Below, in pieces: positions 35,331 to 44,583 of a stretch of 64,000 nucleotides of DNA (positions within the stretch are counted from its first letter, which is position 1; each line of letters begins with the position of its first letter). The DNA lies in the NCBI RefSeq assembly GCF_003480915.1, contig NZ_QUKD01000011.1:178516-242515 (forward strand). The letters run 5' to 3'. Source of the DNA: Parabacteroides sp. TM07-1AC (GTDB lineage: Bacteria > Bacteroidota > Bacteroidia > Bacteroidales > Tannerellaceae). The notes under the pieces were generated by a model. The model was given only the letters and a program-made list of their open reading frames with translations, had not been told where the DNA came from and did no database searches. The position numbers and the translations under genes were made by a program.

Positions 35331-35365
35331 AAAAAGGGGTTCCGAAATTATCGGAACCCCTTTTT
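35331..35365. terminator. Strong bidirectional Rho-independent terminator
   Basis: AAAAAGGGGTTCCGA (35331-35345) pairs perfectly with TCGGAACCCCTTTTT (35351-35365) around AATTA. It lies 24 bp after tsf and 24 bp after the end of the convergent aminotransferase gene. Confidence 0.92.
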
Positions 35366-35388
35366 CTGTTTATAGGATTTGCTTTCTC

Positions 35389-36582
35389 TTATTTCAGTTT
35401 AGCCAAAGCTTCTTTGATACGTTTGATAGCTTCCACGATATTTTCGTCGCTGGTTGCATAGCTCATACGGATACATTCGGGAGCACCGAAAGAAGTTCCG
35501 CCTACACAAGCAACGTGTGCGGCTTCCAGGAGATACATAGCCAGATCGTCAGCGTCTTTAATCGTGTTGTTTCCGTCTGTCTTGCCATAGTAGTAGCTGC
35601 ATTTCGGGAACAGGTAGAAAGCGCCTTCCGGCTTGTTGATCTCGAATCCCGGAACTTCTTTTGCCAGGCTGACGATCAGGTCGCGACGGCGTTCGAATGC
35701 TTTGCGCATTTCTTCAACCGGTTCCTGTGAGCCTGTATAAGCAGCTTCTGCAGCTTTTTGGGATACAGAGCAAGGACCTGAAGTATATTGTCCCTGTAAT
35801 TTGTTTACGGCTTTAACAATCCATTCCGGACCGGCAATGAAACCGATACGCCAGCCAGTCATTGCATAGGCTTTGGAAACACCGTTTACAATAACAGTAC
35901 GGTCTTTCATGCCATCGACGGAAGCGATGCTGTGATGTTTGCCGATATAGTTGATATGTTCGTAGATCTCGTCAGCAATAACGATGATTTCCGGATGTTT
36001 TTTCAATACTTCAGCCAGTCCTGCCAACTCTTCTGCACTGTAGACAGAACCTGTCGGGTTGGAAGGAGAGCAGAGGATCAATGCTTTTGTCTTCGGTGTG
36101 ATAGCAGCTTCCAGCTGGGCAGGAGTGATCTTGAAATCCTGTTCGATGCCAGCCGTAACGATTACCGGTTTACCTTCAGCCAATTTAACCATTTCAGGAT
36201 AGCTAACCCAGAACGGAGCCGGAATGATCACTTCATCTCCGGGATTAACCAGTACCAGGATAGTATTACAAACGGATTGCTTTGCTCCATTCGCGCAAGA
36301 AATCTGAGTAGCTGCATATTCCAATCCGTTTTCATTCTTCAGTTTGGCTACGATAGCATTGCGTAATGCCGGGTAACCGGGAACCGGAGAGTAACGAGAG
36401 AAATTGTCATCTACCGCTTTTTTAGCTGCTTCCTTGATGTGATCAGGTGTGTTGAAATCAGGTTCTCCCACACTCAGGTTGATTACATCGATACCTTGTG
36501 CTTTGAGCTCATTGCTCTTCTGAGACATCGCCAACGTAGCGGAAGGCGACAAACTTGCTAAACGATCTGAAACTTGTGTCAT
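35389..36582 (-). CDS. aspC: PLP-dependent aminotransferase, aspartate aminotransferase type
   Basis: A 397-aa class I aminotransferase of the Ib aspartate/aromatic subgroup. It transfers the amino group of aspartate (or a similar amino acid) to 2-oxoglutarate using PLP. Visible: L-S-V-G-E-P-D-F-N-T-P near the N-terminus, C-S-P-S-N-P-T-G (substrate/PLP site), A-D-E-I-Y-E-H, and the PLP lysine in N-G-V-S-K-A-Y-A-M-T-G-W-R-I-G. Third gene of the lptF-ribBA-aspC unit, 12 bp after ribBA. The exact substrate cannot be fixed from sequence. Confidence 0.9.
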   Translation of the reverse strand: MTQVSDRLASLSPSATLAMSQKSNELKAQGIDVINLSVGEPDFNTPDHIKEAAKKAVDDNFSRYSPVPGYPALRNAIVAKLKNENGLEYAATQISCANGAKQSVCNTILVLVNPGDEVIIPAPFWVSYPEMVKLAEGKPVIVTAGIEQDFKITPAQLEAAITPKTKALILCSPSNPTGSVYSAEELAGLAEVLKKHPEIIVIADEIYEHINYIGKHHSIASVDGMKDRTVIVNGVSKAYAMTGWRIGFIAGPEWIVKAVNKLQGQYTSGPCSVSQKAAEAAYTGSQEPVEEMRKAFERRRDLIVSLAKEVPGFEINKPEGAFYLFPKCSYYYGKTDGNNTIKDADDLAMYLLEAAHVACVGGTSFGAPECIRMSYATSDENIVEAIKRIKEALAKLK

Positions 36583-36594
36583 GATAGTATGAAT

Positions 36595-37812
36595 TTATTT
36601 GATGTTGTGAAGGATATGTCCCATACGTTCTTTCTTTGTCTTCATATAAAACTCGTTATATTTGTTGGGAGTGACTTCGATAGGAACGTTTTCTGCAATA
36701 GTCAAACCGTAAGCCTCCAGGCCCACGCGTTTTATCGGATTGTTGGTCATCAGGCGCATTTTCGTGATACCGATATGTTTCAGTATCTGTGCTCCGACAC
36801 CGTAATCGCGCTCATCAGCCTGGTGTCCCAGGTGCAGGTTGGCATCAACCGTATCCAGTCCTTCTTCCTGCAGTTTATAGGCTTTCATCTTATCCATCAG
36901 ACCGATACCGCGTCCTTCCTGGTTCAGGTAAACGATGGCACCGCGTCCTTCTTTCTCGATCATCTGCATGGCTTTGTGAAGCTGTTCGCCGCATTCGCAA
37001 CGCATGGAACCGAAAATGTCGCCTGTCGCACAAGAAGAATGTACGCGAACCAATACGGGTTCGTCGCCGGAGATATCTCCTTTTATCAAGGCGATATGTT
37101 CCAGTCCGTTACTTTTCTGACGGAACGGGATCAGATGAAAATGACCGTATTGTGTAGGCATGTCTACCTCCACGCCTTTGTCGACAATCGATTCCGTCTT
37201 CAAGCGGTAAGCGATCAGGTCCTTGATGCAAATGATTTTAATATCGAACTTTTTAGCCACTTCCACTAATTGCGGGAGACGCGCCATGGTGCCGTCTTCA
37301 TTGATGATTTCGATCAGTGCACCGGCAGGGTAGAGACCGGCAAGGCGTGCCAGGTCGACAGCGGCTTCCGTATGTCCTGCACGGCGAAGCACACCGCGTG
37401 AACGGGCGCGTAACGGATTCACATGTCCCGGACGTCCCAGATCGGCAGGTTTGGTTTGCTTATCAGCCAATGCGCGGATCGTTTCAGCACGGTCGAACAT
37501 GGAAACACCGGTTGTACATCCCCCGCCCAGTTTGTCGACTGTTACGGTAAACGGTGTTTCAAGCATGGAAGTGTTTCTGGCAACCTGCATGTCCAGCTCC
37601 AGTTCCTGGCAGCGTTCTTCTGTGATCGGGGCGCATAAAACACCGCGACCATATGTCATCATGAAATTTACTTTTTCGGGTGTTATCTTTTCCGCTGCCA
37701 CAATGAAGTCTCCTTCATTTTCGCGGTCTTCGTCATCTACTACGATCAGGAATTTTCCTTCACGGAAATCTTCAATTGCTTCTTCGATGGTGTTTAATTT
37801 GATCTCACTCAT
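36595..37812 (-). CDS. ribBA: Bifunctional DHBP synthase/GTP cyclohydrolase II
   Basis: A 405-aa riboflavin-pathway enzyme. The N-terminal half is 3,4-dihydroxy-2-butanone-4-phosphate synthase ([24 protein letters not shown]); the C-terminal half (about 205-400) is GTP cyclohydrolase II with the zinc cysteines [14 protein letters not shown] and [11 protein letters not shown]. Together they supply both riboflavin precursors. Starts 1 bp after the LptF-like gene and is followed by the aminotransferase. Confidence 0.97.
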   Translation of the reverse strand: MSEIKLNTIEEAIEDFREGKFLIVVDDEDRENEGDFIVAAEKITPEKVNFMMTYGRGVLCAPITEERCQELELDMQVARNTSMLETPFTVTVDKLGGGCTTGVSMFDRAETIRALADKQTKPADLGRPGHVNPLRARSRGVLRRAGHTEAAVDLARLAGLYPAGALIEIINEDGTMARLPQLVEVAKKFDIKIICIKDLIAYRLKTESIVDKGVEVDMPTQYGHFHLIPFRQKSNGLEHIALIKGDISGDEPVLVRVHSSCATGDIFGSMRCECGEQLHKAMQMIEKEGRGAIVYLNQEGRGIGLMDKMKAYKLQEEGLDTVDANLHLGHQADERDYGVGAQILKHIGITKMRLMTNNPIKRVGLEAYGLTIAENVPIEVTPNKYNEFYMKTKKERMGHILHNIK

Positions 37813-37813
37813 A

Positions 37814-39781
37814 TCATTTTAAATTTTTAGTTTCCAAATTACTGATCATATCTTCCAGTTCGCGGCTTGTCTTTTGTACAACCTGTATATCATGGCGCAA
37901 TAACTTACGCTGGTAGGTGGCGAGCAGATAAACCGGAACTCCTATCGGAAAAAACAGTCCGAATATCAGTCCGACCTTTCCATTGATGTTGGCATTCAGC
38001 TGGTTGTATCCTCCGATAACGGGATAATCCATCAGCTTGTTGAGTATCAGATTCTGATCCGAGTTTCCCAGTTCGTCGATGATACCTTCCATTTCTGCAG
38101 CCAACTGTTCGGCTGTATGATCTTTTCCTCCCTGTTTCCAGAAAGTAAAATAATTAAGCCAACGCTTATGGTTTTTAAGGTATACGACGCAGTCTTCCGC
38201 CAACTTGTCCAGGCGGGGCAGCATAGCAGCATAATCCGGATTGAAGATGATCACTTCTTTTTTCTCCACCTTACGGCCGGCACGTTTGCCGATGAAGTTT
38301 TTCAATGCGTTCAGATACGTGTCCGCATTCAGTATCACGCTGTCGTTTACTGCTTTGTAAGTCAGGAAAATACCCAGCGGAGCCAGTACGGCTGAACTCA
38401 GCCACATGCCTTCCCATGCCTGCCATATCCCGTCGCGCGCCATCTTGAACCCTATATTATCTATGATATAATAGAAGATAAACAGGATAACGGAGATAAC
38501 GACCGGCATACCCAGTCCTCCTTTACGTATAATAGCTCCCAGCGGGGCACCGATAAAGAAGAAAACCATGCAGGCGAACGAAAGTGTGAATTTCTTATGC
38601 CACTCGGTCAGGTGACGGCGCAGCTTGTAGGCTTCGTCTCCCTGTGTGGCGGCTTTAAAATAATAATCAGCTTTTACGCTTTCAATATTTGATTTGGCGC
38701 GGACAAGTAATGCGGCCTGCCCACTTGGCGTTTCAGCCTTGTACAGACTGTCGAAATTGATGATTCTGACCGGCTCGTCCGATTTCTTGGTCAACGAATC
38801 AGTTTTGTTTGATGCGACTGCGGCAGCACCCGATTCCTCCTGTAGGCTCGATTCTCTTTTTGATTTGGAGAATGTTCTTCTGTACGACATGTCATAAACA
38901 CTTCTTGCATTGAGTGCTTTGATACTGTCGAGCCGAACGGTCATGGAGTCGATGGAAGACTGCAGGTCATTCAACTGCTTGCCCATATACTGGTTTGCCA
39001 TGAGAGATTCATCGGTCCGGGAGAAGTTGGCATCGAATTCGATCAGTATCTCCTTGGTATTGAATGTCTCCCTACGGTAAGGAACAGATGTTTTCTTGTT
39101 ACTGCCTCCGGACTGGTTTTCCATATTCTCGAACGACTCCCCATTGAAGAGCGACAACACGAGAAATAACTTGTCGGCTGATGTTTTGAGTCTGCCGGAG
39201 TCGGCAACGATTACACTGGTTTTATTGAATCCTTTCGAATAATCATAGATCATGATATCCTTGAGCAAACCGGTCTTGTCTTTTTCTTTGACATACACAT
39301 TGTACCCTGTGATTTCCCCGTAAAAAACACCTTCCGGAATATCCAGTTCCGGTGATTTCTGACGCATCGAATAGAGTAGGGTGTATAATTTGACCTGTGC
39401 GACAGGCATTACATTGTTTTGGAAGAAAAAAGCGCCGACACTGATAAGTCCGATAGTGATAATCAGGGGGCGCATGATATGAATAAGCGATACACCGGCG
39501 GATTTCATGGCAAGCAATTCCAGGCGTTCTCCCAGATTCCCGAAAGTCATGAGCGATGACAACAAAATGGCTAGCGGGAGAGCCAGTGGGAAGAGTGATA
39601 AGCCGGCGTAGAAGAACATTTCGCCGAGTACAGGAATGCCCAATCCCTTTCCTACCATATCGTCTATGTACCTCCAAAGGAACTGCATGAGTACAATAAA
39701 CAGACAGATACCGAAGGTCATAATGAACAACGGCAGGAAAGTCTGCAGCATAAATGTATATAATCGTTTTATCTTCACCAT
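37814..39781 (-). CDS. LptF/LptG-family (YjgP/YjgQ) permease
   Basis: A 655-aa inner-membrane protein of the LPS export permease family. N-terminal block of three helices (about 12-32, 55-75, 100-122; L-K-S/M-K-S-A-G-V-S motif), a periplasmic beta-jellyroll (about 140-270), a Bacteroidetes-typical insertion rich in serine and lysine near 290-340, then three helices (about 395-500) and a cytoplasmic C-terminal extension of about 150 residues with two late hydrophobic segments. It would form the permease of the LptB2FG machine that lifts LPS to the outer membrane. First gene of its operon, with a -7 box 22 bp upstream. Confidence 0.88.
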   Translation of the reverse strand: MVKIKRLYTFMLQTFLPLFIMTFGICLFIVLMQFLWRYIDDMVGKGLGIPVLGEMFFYAGLSLFPLALPLAILLSSLMTFGNLGERLELLAMKSAGVSLIHIMRPLIITIGLISVGAFFFQNNVMPVAQVKLYTLLYSMRQKSPELDIPEGVFYGEITGYNVYVKEKDKTGLLKDIMIYDYSKGFNKTSVIVADSGRLKTSADKLFLVLSLFNGESFENMENQSGGSNKKTSVPYRRETFNTKEILIEFDANFSRTDESLMANQYMGKQLNDLQSSIDSMTVRLDSIKALNARSVYDMSYRRTFSKSKRESSLQEESGAAAVASNKTDSLTKKSDEPVRIINFDSLYKAETPSGQAALLVRAKSNIESVKADYYFKAATQGDEAYKLRRHLTEWHKKFTLSFACMVFFFIGAPLGAIIRKGGLGMPVVISVILFIFYYIIDNIGFKMARDGIWQAWEGMWLSSAVLAPLGIFLTYKAVNDSVILNADTYLNALKNFIGKRAGRKVEKKEVIIFNPDYAAMLPRLDKLAEDCVVYLKNHKRWLNYFTFWKQGGKDHTAEQLAAEMEGIIDELGNSDQNLILNKLMDYPVIGGYNQLNANINGKVGLIFGLFFPIGVPVYLLATYQRKLLRHDIQVVQKTSRELEDMISNLETKNLK

Positions 39782-39802
39782 TGCCTATCCGGATTGACGG
39801 GG

Positions 39803-39810
39803 CAAAAGTA
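39803..39810 (-). promoter_or_regulatory. -7 promoter box of the lptF-ribBA-aspC operon
   Basis: TACTTTTG on the minus strand, 22 bp before the ATG at 39781; matches TAnnTTTG. Confidence 0.6.
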
Positions 39811-39853
39811 GTGTAAAAAACGATAAGAACATTACATAATTCTCTAAAACAAC

Positions 39854-40237
39854 CTAAATGCCGAGTGTCCGTTTCAATTCTTCCACCTGTGAGTCCCACA
39901 AATTGATAGAATCTTTCTTTTCATCCGGTTCGGCAAAGTCAGTTATTTCAAGCGCGGTTGCTCCCGTAAGCTCGACAGTGTGAATTAAAAACTCGAAGTA
40001 GGCATTATCTTCTTCCTCATCTGCCCATCGGTAGCGGATGCTTATTTCCGGTTTTACCGACAACACCTCTGCTTCCTGTTCGTCCCTGTTCCATTTAAAA
40101 ACGTACATGTTGTCATTAATAGTTACATCGTCAGCGAACCAGGCCGACAGCCCTGGCGGAGTAGTGAGGTGATTCCATAAACTTCGGCGCGAAACTTTAT
40201 CGAAAATGTATTCGATATGAAACTTCTCTTTTTTCAT
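39854..40237 (-). CDS. START-like (AHSA1-type fold) protein
   Basis: A 127-aa small protein with the helix-grip pattern of START/SRPBCC proteins: an N-terminal amphipathic helix (R-S-L-W-N-H-L-T-T-P-P-G-L-S-A-W-F), beta strands with many aromatic and acidic residues, and a C-terminal helix (S-Q-V-E-E-L-K-R-T-L-G). The Bacteroidetes START-like family has no assigned function; the fold usually binds a hydrophobic ligand or a partner protein. Cytoplasmic, no signal peptide. It lies 44 bp upstream of the lptF-like operon promoter on the same strand. Confidence 0.8.
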   Translation of the reverse strand: MKKEKFHIEYIFDKVSRRSLWNHLTTPPGLSAWFADDVTINDNMYVFKWNRDEQEAEVLSVKPEISIRYRWADEEEDNAYFEFLIHTVELTGATALEITDFAEPDEKKDSINLWDSQVEELKRTLGI

Positions 40238-40372
40238 CTTTCATGCAATTATTTGCGCAGCAAGTTACTCATAAAGATTGATATTCCCAATAATCTTATA
40301 GTAAAAAAGCATCTAATTTTTAACGTCTTAGCTGAAAGCCCTGAAAAATAAAAGATTTTTTTTCGCGAAAGT

Positions 40373-40404
40373 GTTGCATAATATAAAAATAACTTCTACT
40401 TTTG
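40373..40404 (+). promoter_or_regulatory. tRNA-Met promoter
   Basis: GTTG (40373-40376), 20-bp spacer, TACTTTTG (40397-40404), 36 bp before the tRNA. Good fit to the Bacteroidetes promoter consensus. Confidence 0.65.
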
Positions 40405-40440
40405 CAGCGTCAATAAGAGAAATGACAACAAAAACATGAT

Positions 40441-40514
40441 GGCGAGATAGCTCAGCTGGTTAGAGCGCATGATTCATAATCATGAGGTCCCCGGTTCAAT
40501 CCCGGGTCTCGCTA
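40441..40514 (+). tRNA. tRNA-Met (CAT)
   Basis: 74 nt folding as a cloverleaf: acceptor GGCGAGA/TCTCGCT (with a G-U first pair), D arm GCTC-AGCTGGTTA-GAGC, anticodon arm CATGA-TTCATAA-TCATG with anticodon CAT at 40475-40477, T arm CCCGG-TTCAATC-CCGGG, discriminator A. CCA is not encoded. It lacks the initiator features, so elongator methionine is the best call; a lysidine-modified isoleucine tRNA with the same CAT anticodon cannot be fully excluded. Confidence 0.93.
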
Positions 40515-40520
40515 CGATTT

Positions 40521-40555
40521 AAGCCTCAAGGTCGAAAGATTTTGAGGCTTTTTTT
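40521..40555 (+). terminator. Rho-independent terminator after tRNA-Met
   Basis: AAGCCTCAA (40521-40529) pairs with TTGAGGCTT (40542-40550), then five T. Confidence 0.85.
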
Positions 40556-40595
40556 GTTTTTCATATCTTCAGGGTTGTTTTTAATTCATTTGTTC

Positions 40596-41909
40596 TTAAT
40601 CATTTACTGTATTAAACAGGATTGTGAATCTGGTCCAGCCGTTGTCGCTGGAGAGGCTGAACTGGCAGTGATGATTTGTCAGAACTTCTCTGACGAACAT
40701 TAAGCCGATGCCCTGGCCTGATGATTTGGTGGTGAAGAAAGGGGTGAAAAGCTTCTTTTGAGTTTCTTCGCTGATGCCCGGACCATTGTCTTCAATGAGG
40801 ATGGATACCGGCGAAGTTTGGGTAGTAATCCGTATTTCCCCGTTTTGCCCGATTGCTTCATACGCATTTTTGATAATATTGACCAGCACCTGTTCGATCT
40901 GTACCCCGTCGACTTCAATCGTCCGGTCATTCTCTGTCAATGTCAGGACCAGCCTGATGTTTCTTTGGCGACATTCTATATCCGTGAGGGCATAGACCGA
41001 ACGCGCCTGTTCGTTTAATGAAATAGCTGAAAGAGTCGGTTCGGGTACACGGATGGCATGCGCCAGGTTACTGATGAAACTCGCCAGATGCCTGCACCGC
41101 TCGAAAGACGCTTCCACGGCAGGTAATACATATTCCCATTGCCCGTTTTCGTCCTGTTTGAAAATGTCTGCCACTACATTCAGAGTCGATCCGATCGCTC
41201 CGACCGAATTATTCACTTCATGCGACATCATCCGGATGATACGTTCGTACGAATCCTTCTCCACTTTAAGCAACTCCTGCGTAATCTCTTCTATCAATAT
41301 GAAAGGATGCTTAAATCCCTGGTCGATAAATGCCGATCGGATACAATGGTAGATCGTGTGCGTTGAAGTCCGGATCATCACATCATCCCCCTGTTTTAAT
41401 TCTGCCAGGGCAGGAGCCAGCTCAAAAGAAGATTCCAGGAGCGTTTTCCCTTTGATATCCGAAAGATTGGAAATATTCAGCAGTTTTAAGCCGGTGGGAT
41501 TTACATCTGCTATCTGCTTGTCGAAGTTCAGGATAACGATCCCCTGCGGCGAGGCATGGATGAGCAGGTCGAGGAACTGGTTTTTCTCCCTTACCGCCAG
41601 CCGTTCGCTCCGCAACTGCGAGATCATCCGGTTGAAGATACCGATCAGCTCGTTGGCATCTTTATTTCTGACCGGGCGCAGATGCGTGGAAAAATCCTGG
41701 TCTTTCAGAAGCTGCATGCCGCTGAGCAGGATATGATACGGCTTGACCAGCTTATGGTAGATAAATGCAGCCAGCAGGAGCGATAAAATGGCGATACACT
41801 GTATGACCCAAAAAGGAATTGGCTCTTCCCGGAAAAAGAGAAAACCGATACCACTTGATATACCCGTGATAAAGGCAGCGATCGTCCAGAATATCAGCTT
41901 CGATTTCAT
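40596..41909 (-). CDS. Sensor histidine kinase of the second sigma-54 system
   Basis: A 437-aa kinase: two tight N-terminal membrane helices (about 5-27 and 33-50) with hardly any periplasmic loop, HAMP-like linker, PAS domain (about 105-210, G-I-V-I-L-N-F-D), HisKA-type helix with H230 in M-M-S-H-E-V-N-N-S-V-G, and HATPase (N-I-I-K-N-A-Y-E-A-I, D-N-G-P-G-I-S, G-Q-G-I-G-L). Its ATG overlaps the stop of the regulator gene by 4 bp. Last gene of the operon led by the ABC ATPase, so kinase, regulator and transporter are made together. The design parallels the kinase at 12427, with an added PAS domain. Confidence 0.9.
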   Translation of the reverse strand: MKSKLIFWTIAAFITGISSGIGFLFFREEPIPFWVIQCIAILSLLLAAFIYHKLVKPYHILLSGMQLLKDQDFSTHLRPVRNKDANELIGIFNRMISQLRSERLAVREKNQFLDLLIHASPQGIVILNFDKQIADVNPTGLKLLNISNLSDIKGKTLLESSFELAPALAELKQGDDVMIRTSTHTIYHCIRSAFIDQGFKHPFILIEEITQELLKVEKDSYERIIRMMSHEVNNSVGAIGSTLNVVADIFKQDENGQWEYVLPAVEASFERCRHLASFISNLAHAIRVPEPTLSAISLNEQARSVYALTDIECRQRNIRLVLTLTENDRTIEVDGVQIEQVLVNIIKNAYEAIGQNGEIRITTQTSPVSILIEDNGPGISEETQKKLFTPFFTTKSSGQGIGLMFVREVLTNHHCQFSLSSDNGWTRFTILFNTVND

Positions 41910-43261
41910 TCAGGTAATTTGATGTCGTATTTTTCAAGACGGCGGTATAACGTTTGCCTGGTCAGTCCCAATGCCGTAGCTATTTTGGAATGATTGCAAC
42001 CATATAATTCCACAGCTCTCTGTATCATCTCTTTTTCCACCCTTTCCAGGGAAAGGATGGTGTTCCCGCCTGCAGGCTGGCTGGCAGGGACTTCTATATA
42101 TTGCTTTTTGAAGTCGGCATCCGTAATGATATCCTTTCCGGAGATCAGGATGGTTCGCTCTACCAGGTTTTTCAGTTCACGGATGTTTCCGTGATAGGGG
42201 AGCTTTTTCAGATACCCATACGCTTCCTGCGATATCTCCGGTTGGGAAAAGTTGTTCTGTTCAGCCTGTCTGCGTGCAAAATGTTCGACCAACAAAGGAA
42301 TATCCTCCAGCCGCTCGCGTAAAGCCGGCATCTGTATCGTGATCAGATTGATGCGGTAAAACAGGTCTTCCCTGAATATTCCCTGCGCCACCATCGCCGG
42401 GAGATTTTTGTTTGTCGCACAGATAATCCGTGTATCCACCTGCCTGGGCTTACTTTCACCCAGCGGCTCGAAAGTCTGATCTTGTAAAACCCTCAATAGT
42501 TTGACCTGGCAAACCATATCCAGTTCTCCGATCTCATCGAGAAAGATCGTCCCTTTGTCGGCGAGTTCGAAACGTCCCGTCCGGTCGTGGCGCGCATCCG
42601 TGAAAGCCCCCTGTTTATGACCGAACATTTCGCTCTCGAACAGCGATTGAGAAATACCTCCCAGATTGACTTTGACGAACGGTTTACCCAGCCGGTTACT
42701 GCTCTCGTGGATCGCTTCGGCTATCAGTTCTTTGCCTGTACCGCTTTCTCCGGTGATCAGGACAGGCGCGTTCGTCCGGCTGATGCGTGAAATCGTATTG
42801 AGAACCTGCTGCAGACGGGGAGACTTTCCGATGATCTTTTCAAAGCGGTCCGTTCTTTCCGTCTCTTTTCCGTCCGTTTCTTTTTCTTCGCTTTCCCGTA
42901 GCTGGATAGCAGTCTGTATCGTTTTCAGCAGAGCCAGATTGTTCCAGGGTTTGGTGATGAAATCGAAAGCGCCGGCCCGTATGCCCTGTACCGCCAGGTT
43001 TATGGAGCCCCAGGCGGTGATCAGGATAACCGGAACCGCCGGCCAGAAGATACGGACTTTCGCCAGTAACTCCAACCCTTCCTCGCCGGTTGTCGTATTA
43101 CTATAATTCATATCCATCAGGATCAGTTGCGGACAGTTGCGGCGCACGAAGTCGACTGTCTCCTGCGGGTTCGACGCTGTTGCGACCTCATATCCCGCCC
43201 GCTTCAGCACCAGGGTCAGTGAAGTCTGTACCGTTAGATCATCGTCACAGATAAGTATCAT
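41906..43261 (-). CDS. NtrC-type sigma-54-dependent response regulator (second)
   Basis: A 451-aa regulator: receiver with D50 (I-L-M-D-M-N-Y), AAA+ domain with Walker A G-E-S-G-T-G-K-E, the sigma-54 loop again in the form GAFTDA (Q-G-A-F-T-D-A-R-H-D), F-L-D-E-I-G-E-L, and a Fis-type HTH (K-I-A-T-A-L-G-L-T-R-Q-T-L-Y-R-R-L). Organised with its kinase and ABC genes in one minus-strand operon; a consensus sigma-54 promoter with a palindromic upstream site precedes the ATPase gene, so the system is probably autoregulated. It lies 45 bp downstream of the permease gene. Confidence 0.93.
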   Translation of the reverse strand: MILICDDDLTVQTSLTLVLKRAGYEVATASNPQETVDFVRRNCPQLILMDMNYSNTTTGEEGLELLAKVRIFWPAVPVILITAWGSINLAVQGIRAGAFDFITKPWNNLALLKTIQTAIQLRESEEKETDGKETERTDRFEKIIGKSPRLQQVLNTISRISRTNAPVLITGESGTGKELIAEAIHESSNRLGKPFVKVNLGGISQSLFESEMFGHKQGAFTDARHDRTGRFELADKGTIFLDEIGELDMVCQVKLLRVLQDQTFEPLGESKPRQVDTRIICATNKNLPAMVAQGIFREDLFYRINLITIQMPALRERLEDIPLLVEHFARRQAEQNNFSQPEISQEAYGYLKKLPYHGNIRELKNLVERTILISGKDIITDADFKKQYIEVPASQPAGGNTILSLERVEKEMIQRAVELYGCNHSKIATALGLTRQTLYRRLEKYDIKLPE

Positions 43262-43306
43262 AGCATGTATTATTTCATTATTATCAGTACTGTAAAGTTA
43301 CTAATT

Positions 43307-44581
43307 TTATTCATCCCGTAAGGCTTCTGCCGGAGGAATCTTTGCTGCCTGCCGGGCAGGATACCATACCGCTATCAGTGATATGACAGCCAGCAAGCCG
43401 AATGCCAGTGCGTAATTAATGAACTCCTGTTCATTCCCTATGCCCGCATCCATCCTGTTTGCGATCGGAATATCAAGAAGTTCCAGTAATTCGGTATGCC
43501 CTATGTTGATGCAGATATTTACTCCCACTATGCTGGCGATAAATAACAACAGCAACGTCTCTCCGAAAATTAACTTTTTCACGCCCCACCGGGTCGATCC
43601 GAGCGCCAGCCGCAGGCCTACTTCGCTCCGGCGTGCCTGCGTGCGGTACCAGAATGTCCCGATGATCCCCAGGAATATATTCAGGATCAGGAAGGCCGTG
43701 ATCGCATAGATCCCGTTCAAATCTTCTGTCGGCCAATTCGTTAACCGGGCATTTTTGTCGATCGATTTCAGTGAACTCATGAAATACGGTCCGAGCATCA
43801 ATTGTTCCCGCATCTCCTTCGTAAACCGTTCTTCAAAATCTTTATCCGCACCCGGGTTTACGCGCAGGCATATCTGCAGCTCCCGCAAATCATATTCTTC
43901 TCTCATTAACGGCAACAAGATATTACAGAAATACGAGTTGAAATAGCCGTCTTTCATTTTTTCGGCGGTCCCGATGACCGTATGCTCCCTTCTGTCGTCG
44001 GTGGATGAAGTCAGTTTTTTTACATTTTCCAGCGGAACACTGTATTCGTCATTGCCGAATAAGCCTTTCCGGTTGGGAGTGATCAGTATCTGGTTCGATC
44101 CGGGAGCGCCCCAGCCGCTGAGCTCTTTTGCCGTGGTATTTATTTTAAACACATCGAAGAAGCTTTCTGAAACCCATCTCAACCGGAATGTGACATTGTG
44201 GGTCGTATCTTCGTCGATGTAGTAGCCGCTCATGTAGCTGGATCTGTCAAAAGGAGCCGCCCATTTGGAAAAACATACATTTTCTACACCCGGATAATTT
44301 TTTACACGGTTCAGAAGCGTTTGCGCCAGTGCCGGTTTGTCCACCTTTTCCGTTTCTCCGTTTCCTTCGGTGTTGTTGGAGGGCGTATCAGGTCTTTTTT
44401 GCATCTCGATCAGATACGTGTTCTTCGTGTCAAAACCGACCGGTTCCCAATAACATTTTCCCATATAGTACAGGTAATCGACGCAAAACCAAAGCACACA
44501 AAATACAAGTATATATTCCAATACGATCCAGGCATTCGTTTTGCGTTCGTTCCAGATAATTTTAAATATGTGACGTATCAT
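43307..44581 (-). CDS. MacB/FtsX-type ABC permease (424 aa)
   Basis: Half-size FtsX permease: N-terminal helix (about 18-40), periplasmic MacB_PCD-like domain (about 45-285) and three C-terminal helices (about 288-312, 335-360, 380-405), ending in the family signature P-A-R-Q-A-A-K-I-P-P-A-E-A-L. Unlike the 789-aa permeases of the first system it has a single FtsX domain, so two such subunits are needed; the second is the neighbour 2 bp upstream. Contains the conserved R-R-S-E-V-G-L-R-L-A-L-G-S motif that contacts the ATPase. Confidence 0.9.
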   Translation of the reverse strand: MIRHIFKIIWNERKTNAWIVLEYILVFCVLWFCVDYLYYMGKCYWEPVGFDTKNTYLIEMQKRPDTPSNNTEGNGETEKVDKPALAQTLLNRVKNYPGVENVCFSKWAAPFDRSSYMSGYYIDEDTTHNVTFRLRWVSESFFDVFKINTTAKELSGWGAPGSNQILITPNRKGLFGNDEYSVPLENVKKLTSSTDDRREHTVIGTAEKMKDGYFNSYFCNILLPLMREEYDLRELQICLRVNPGADKDFEERFTKEMREQLMLGPYFMSSLKSIDKNARLTNWPTEDLNGIYAITAFLILNIFLGIIGTFWYRTQARRSEVGLRLALGSTRWGVKKLIFGETLLLLFIASIVGVNICINIGHTELLELLDIPIANRMDAGIGNEQEFINYALAFGLLAVISLIAVWYPARQAAKIPPAEALRDE

Positions 44582-44583
44582 AA

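Noticed and set aside
40441..40514. Initiator tRNA-fMet
   Set aside because: The first pair is G-U rather than a C-A mismatch and the anticodon stem lacks the three G-C pairs typical of initiators.
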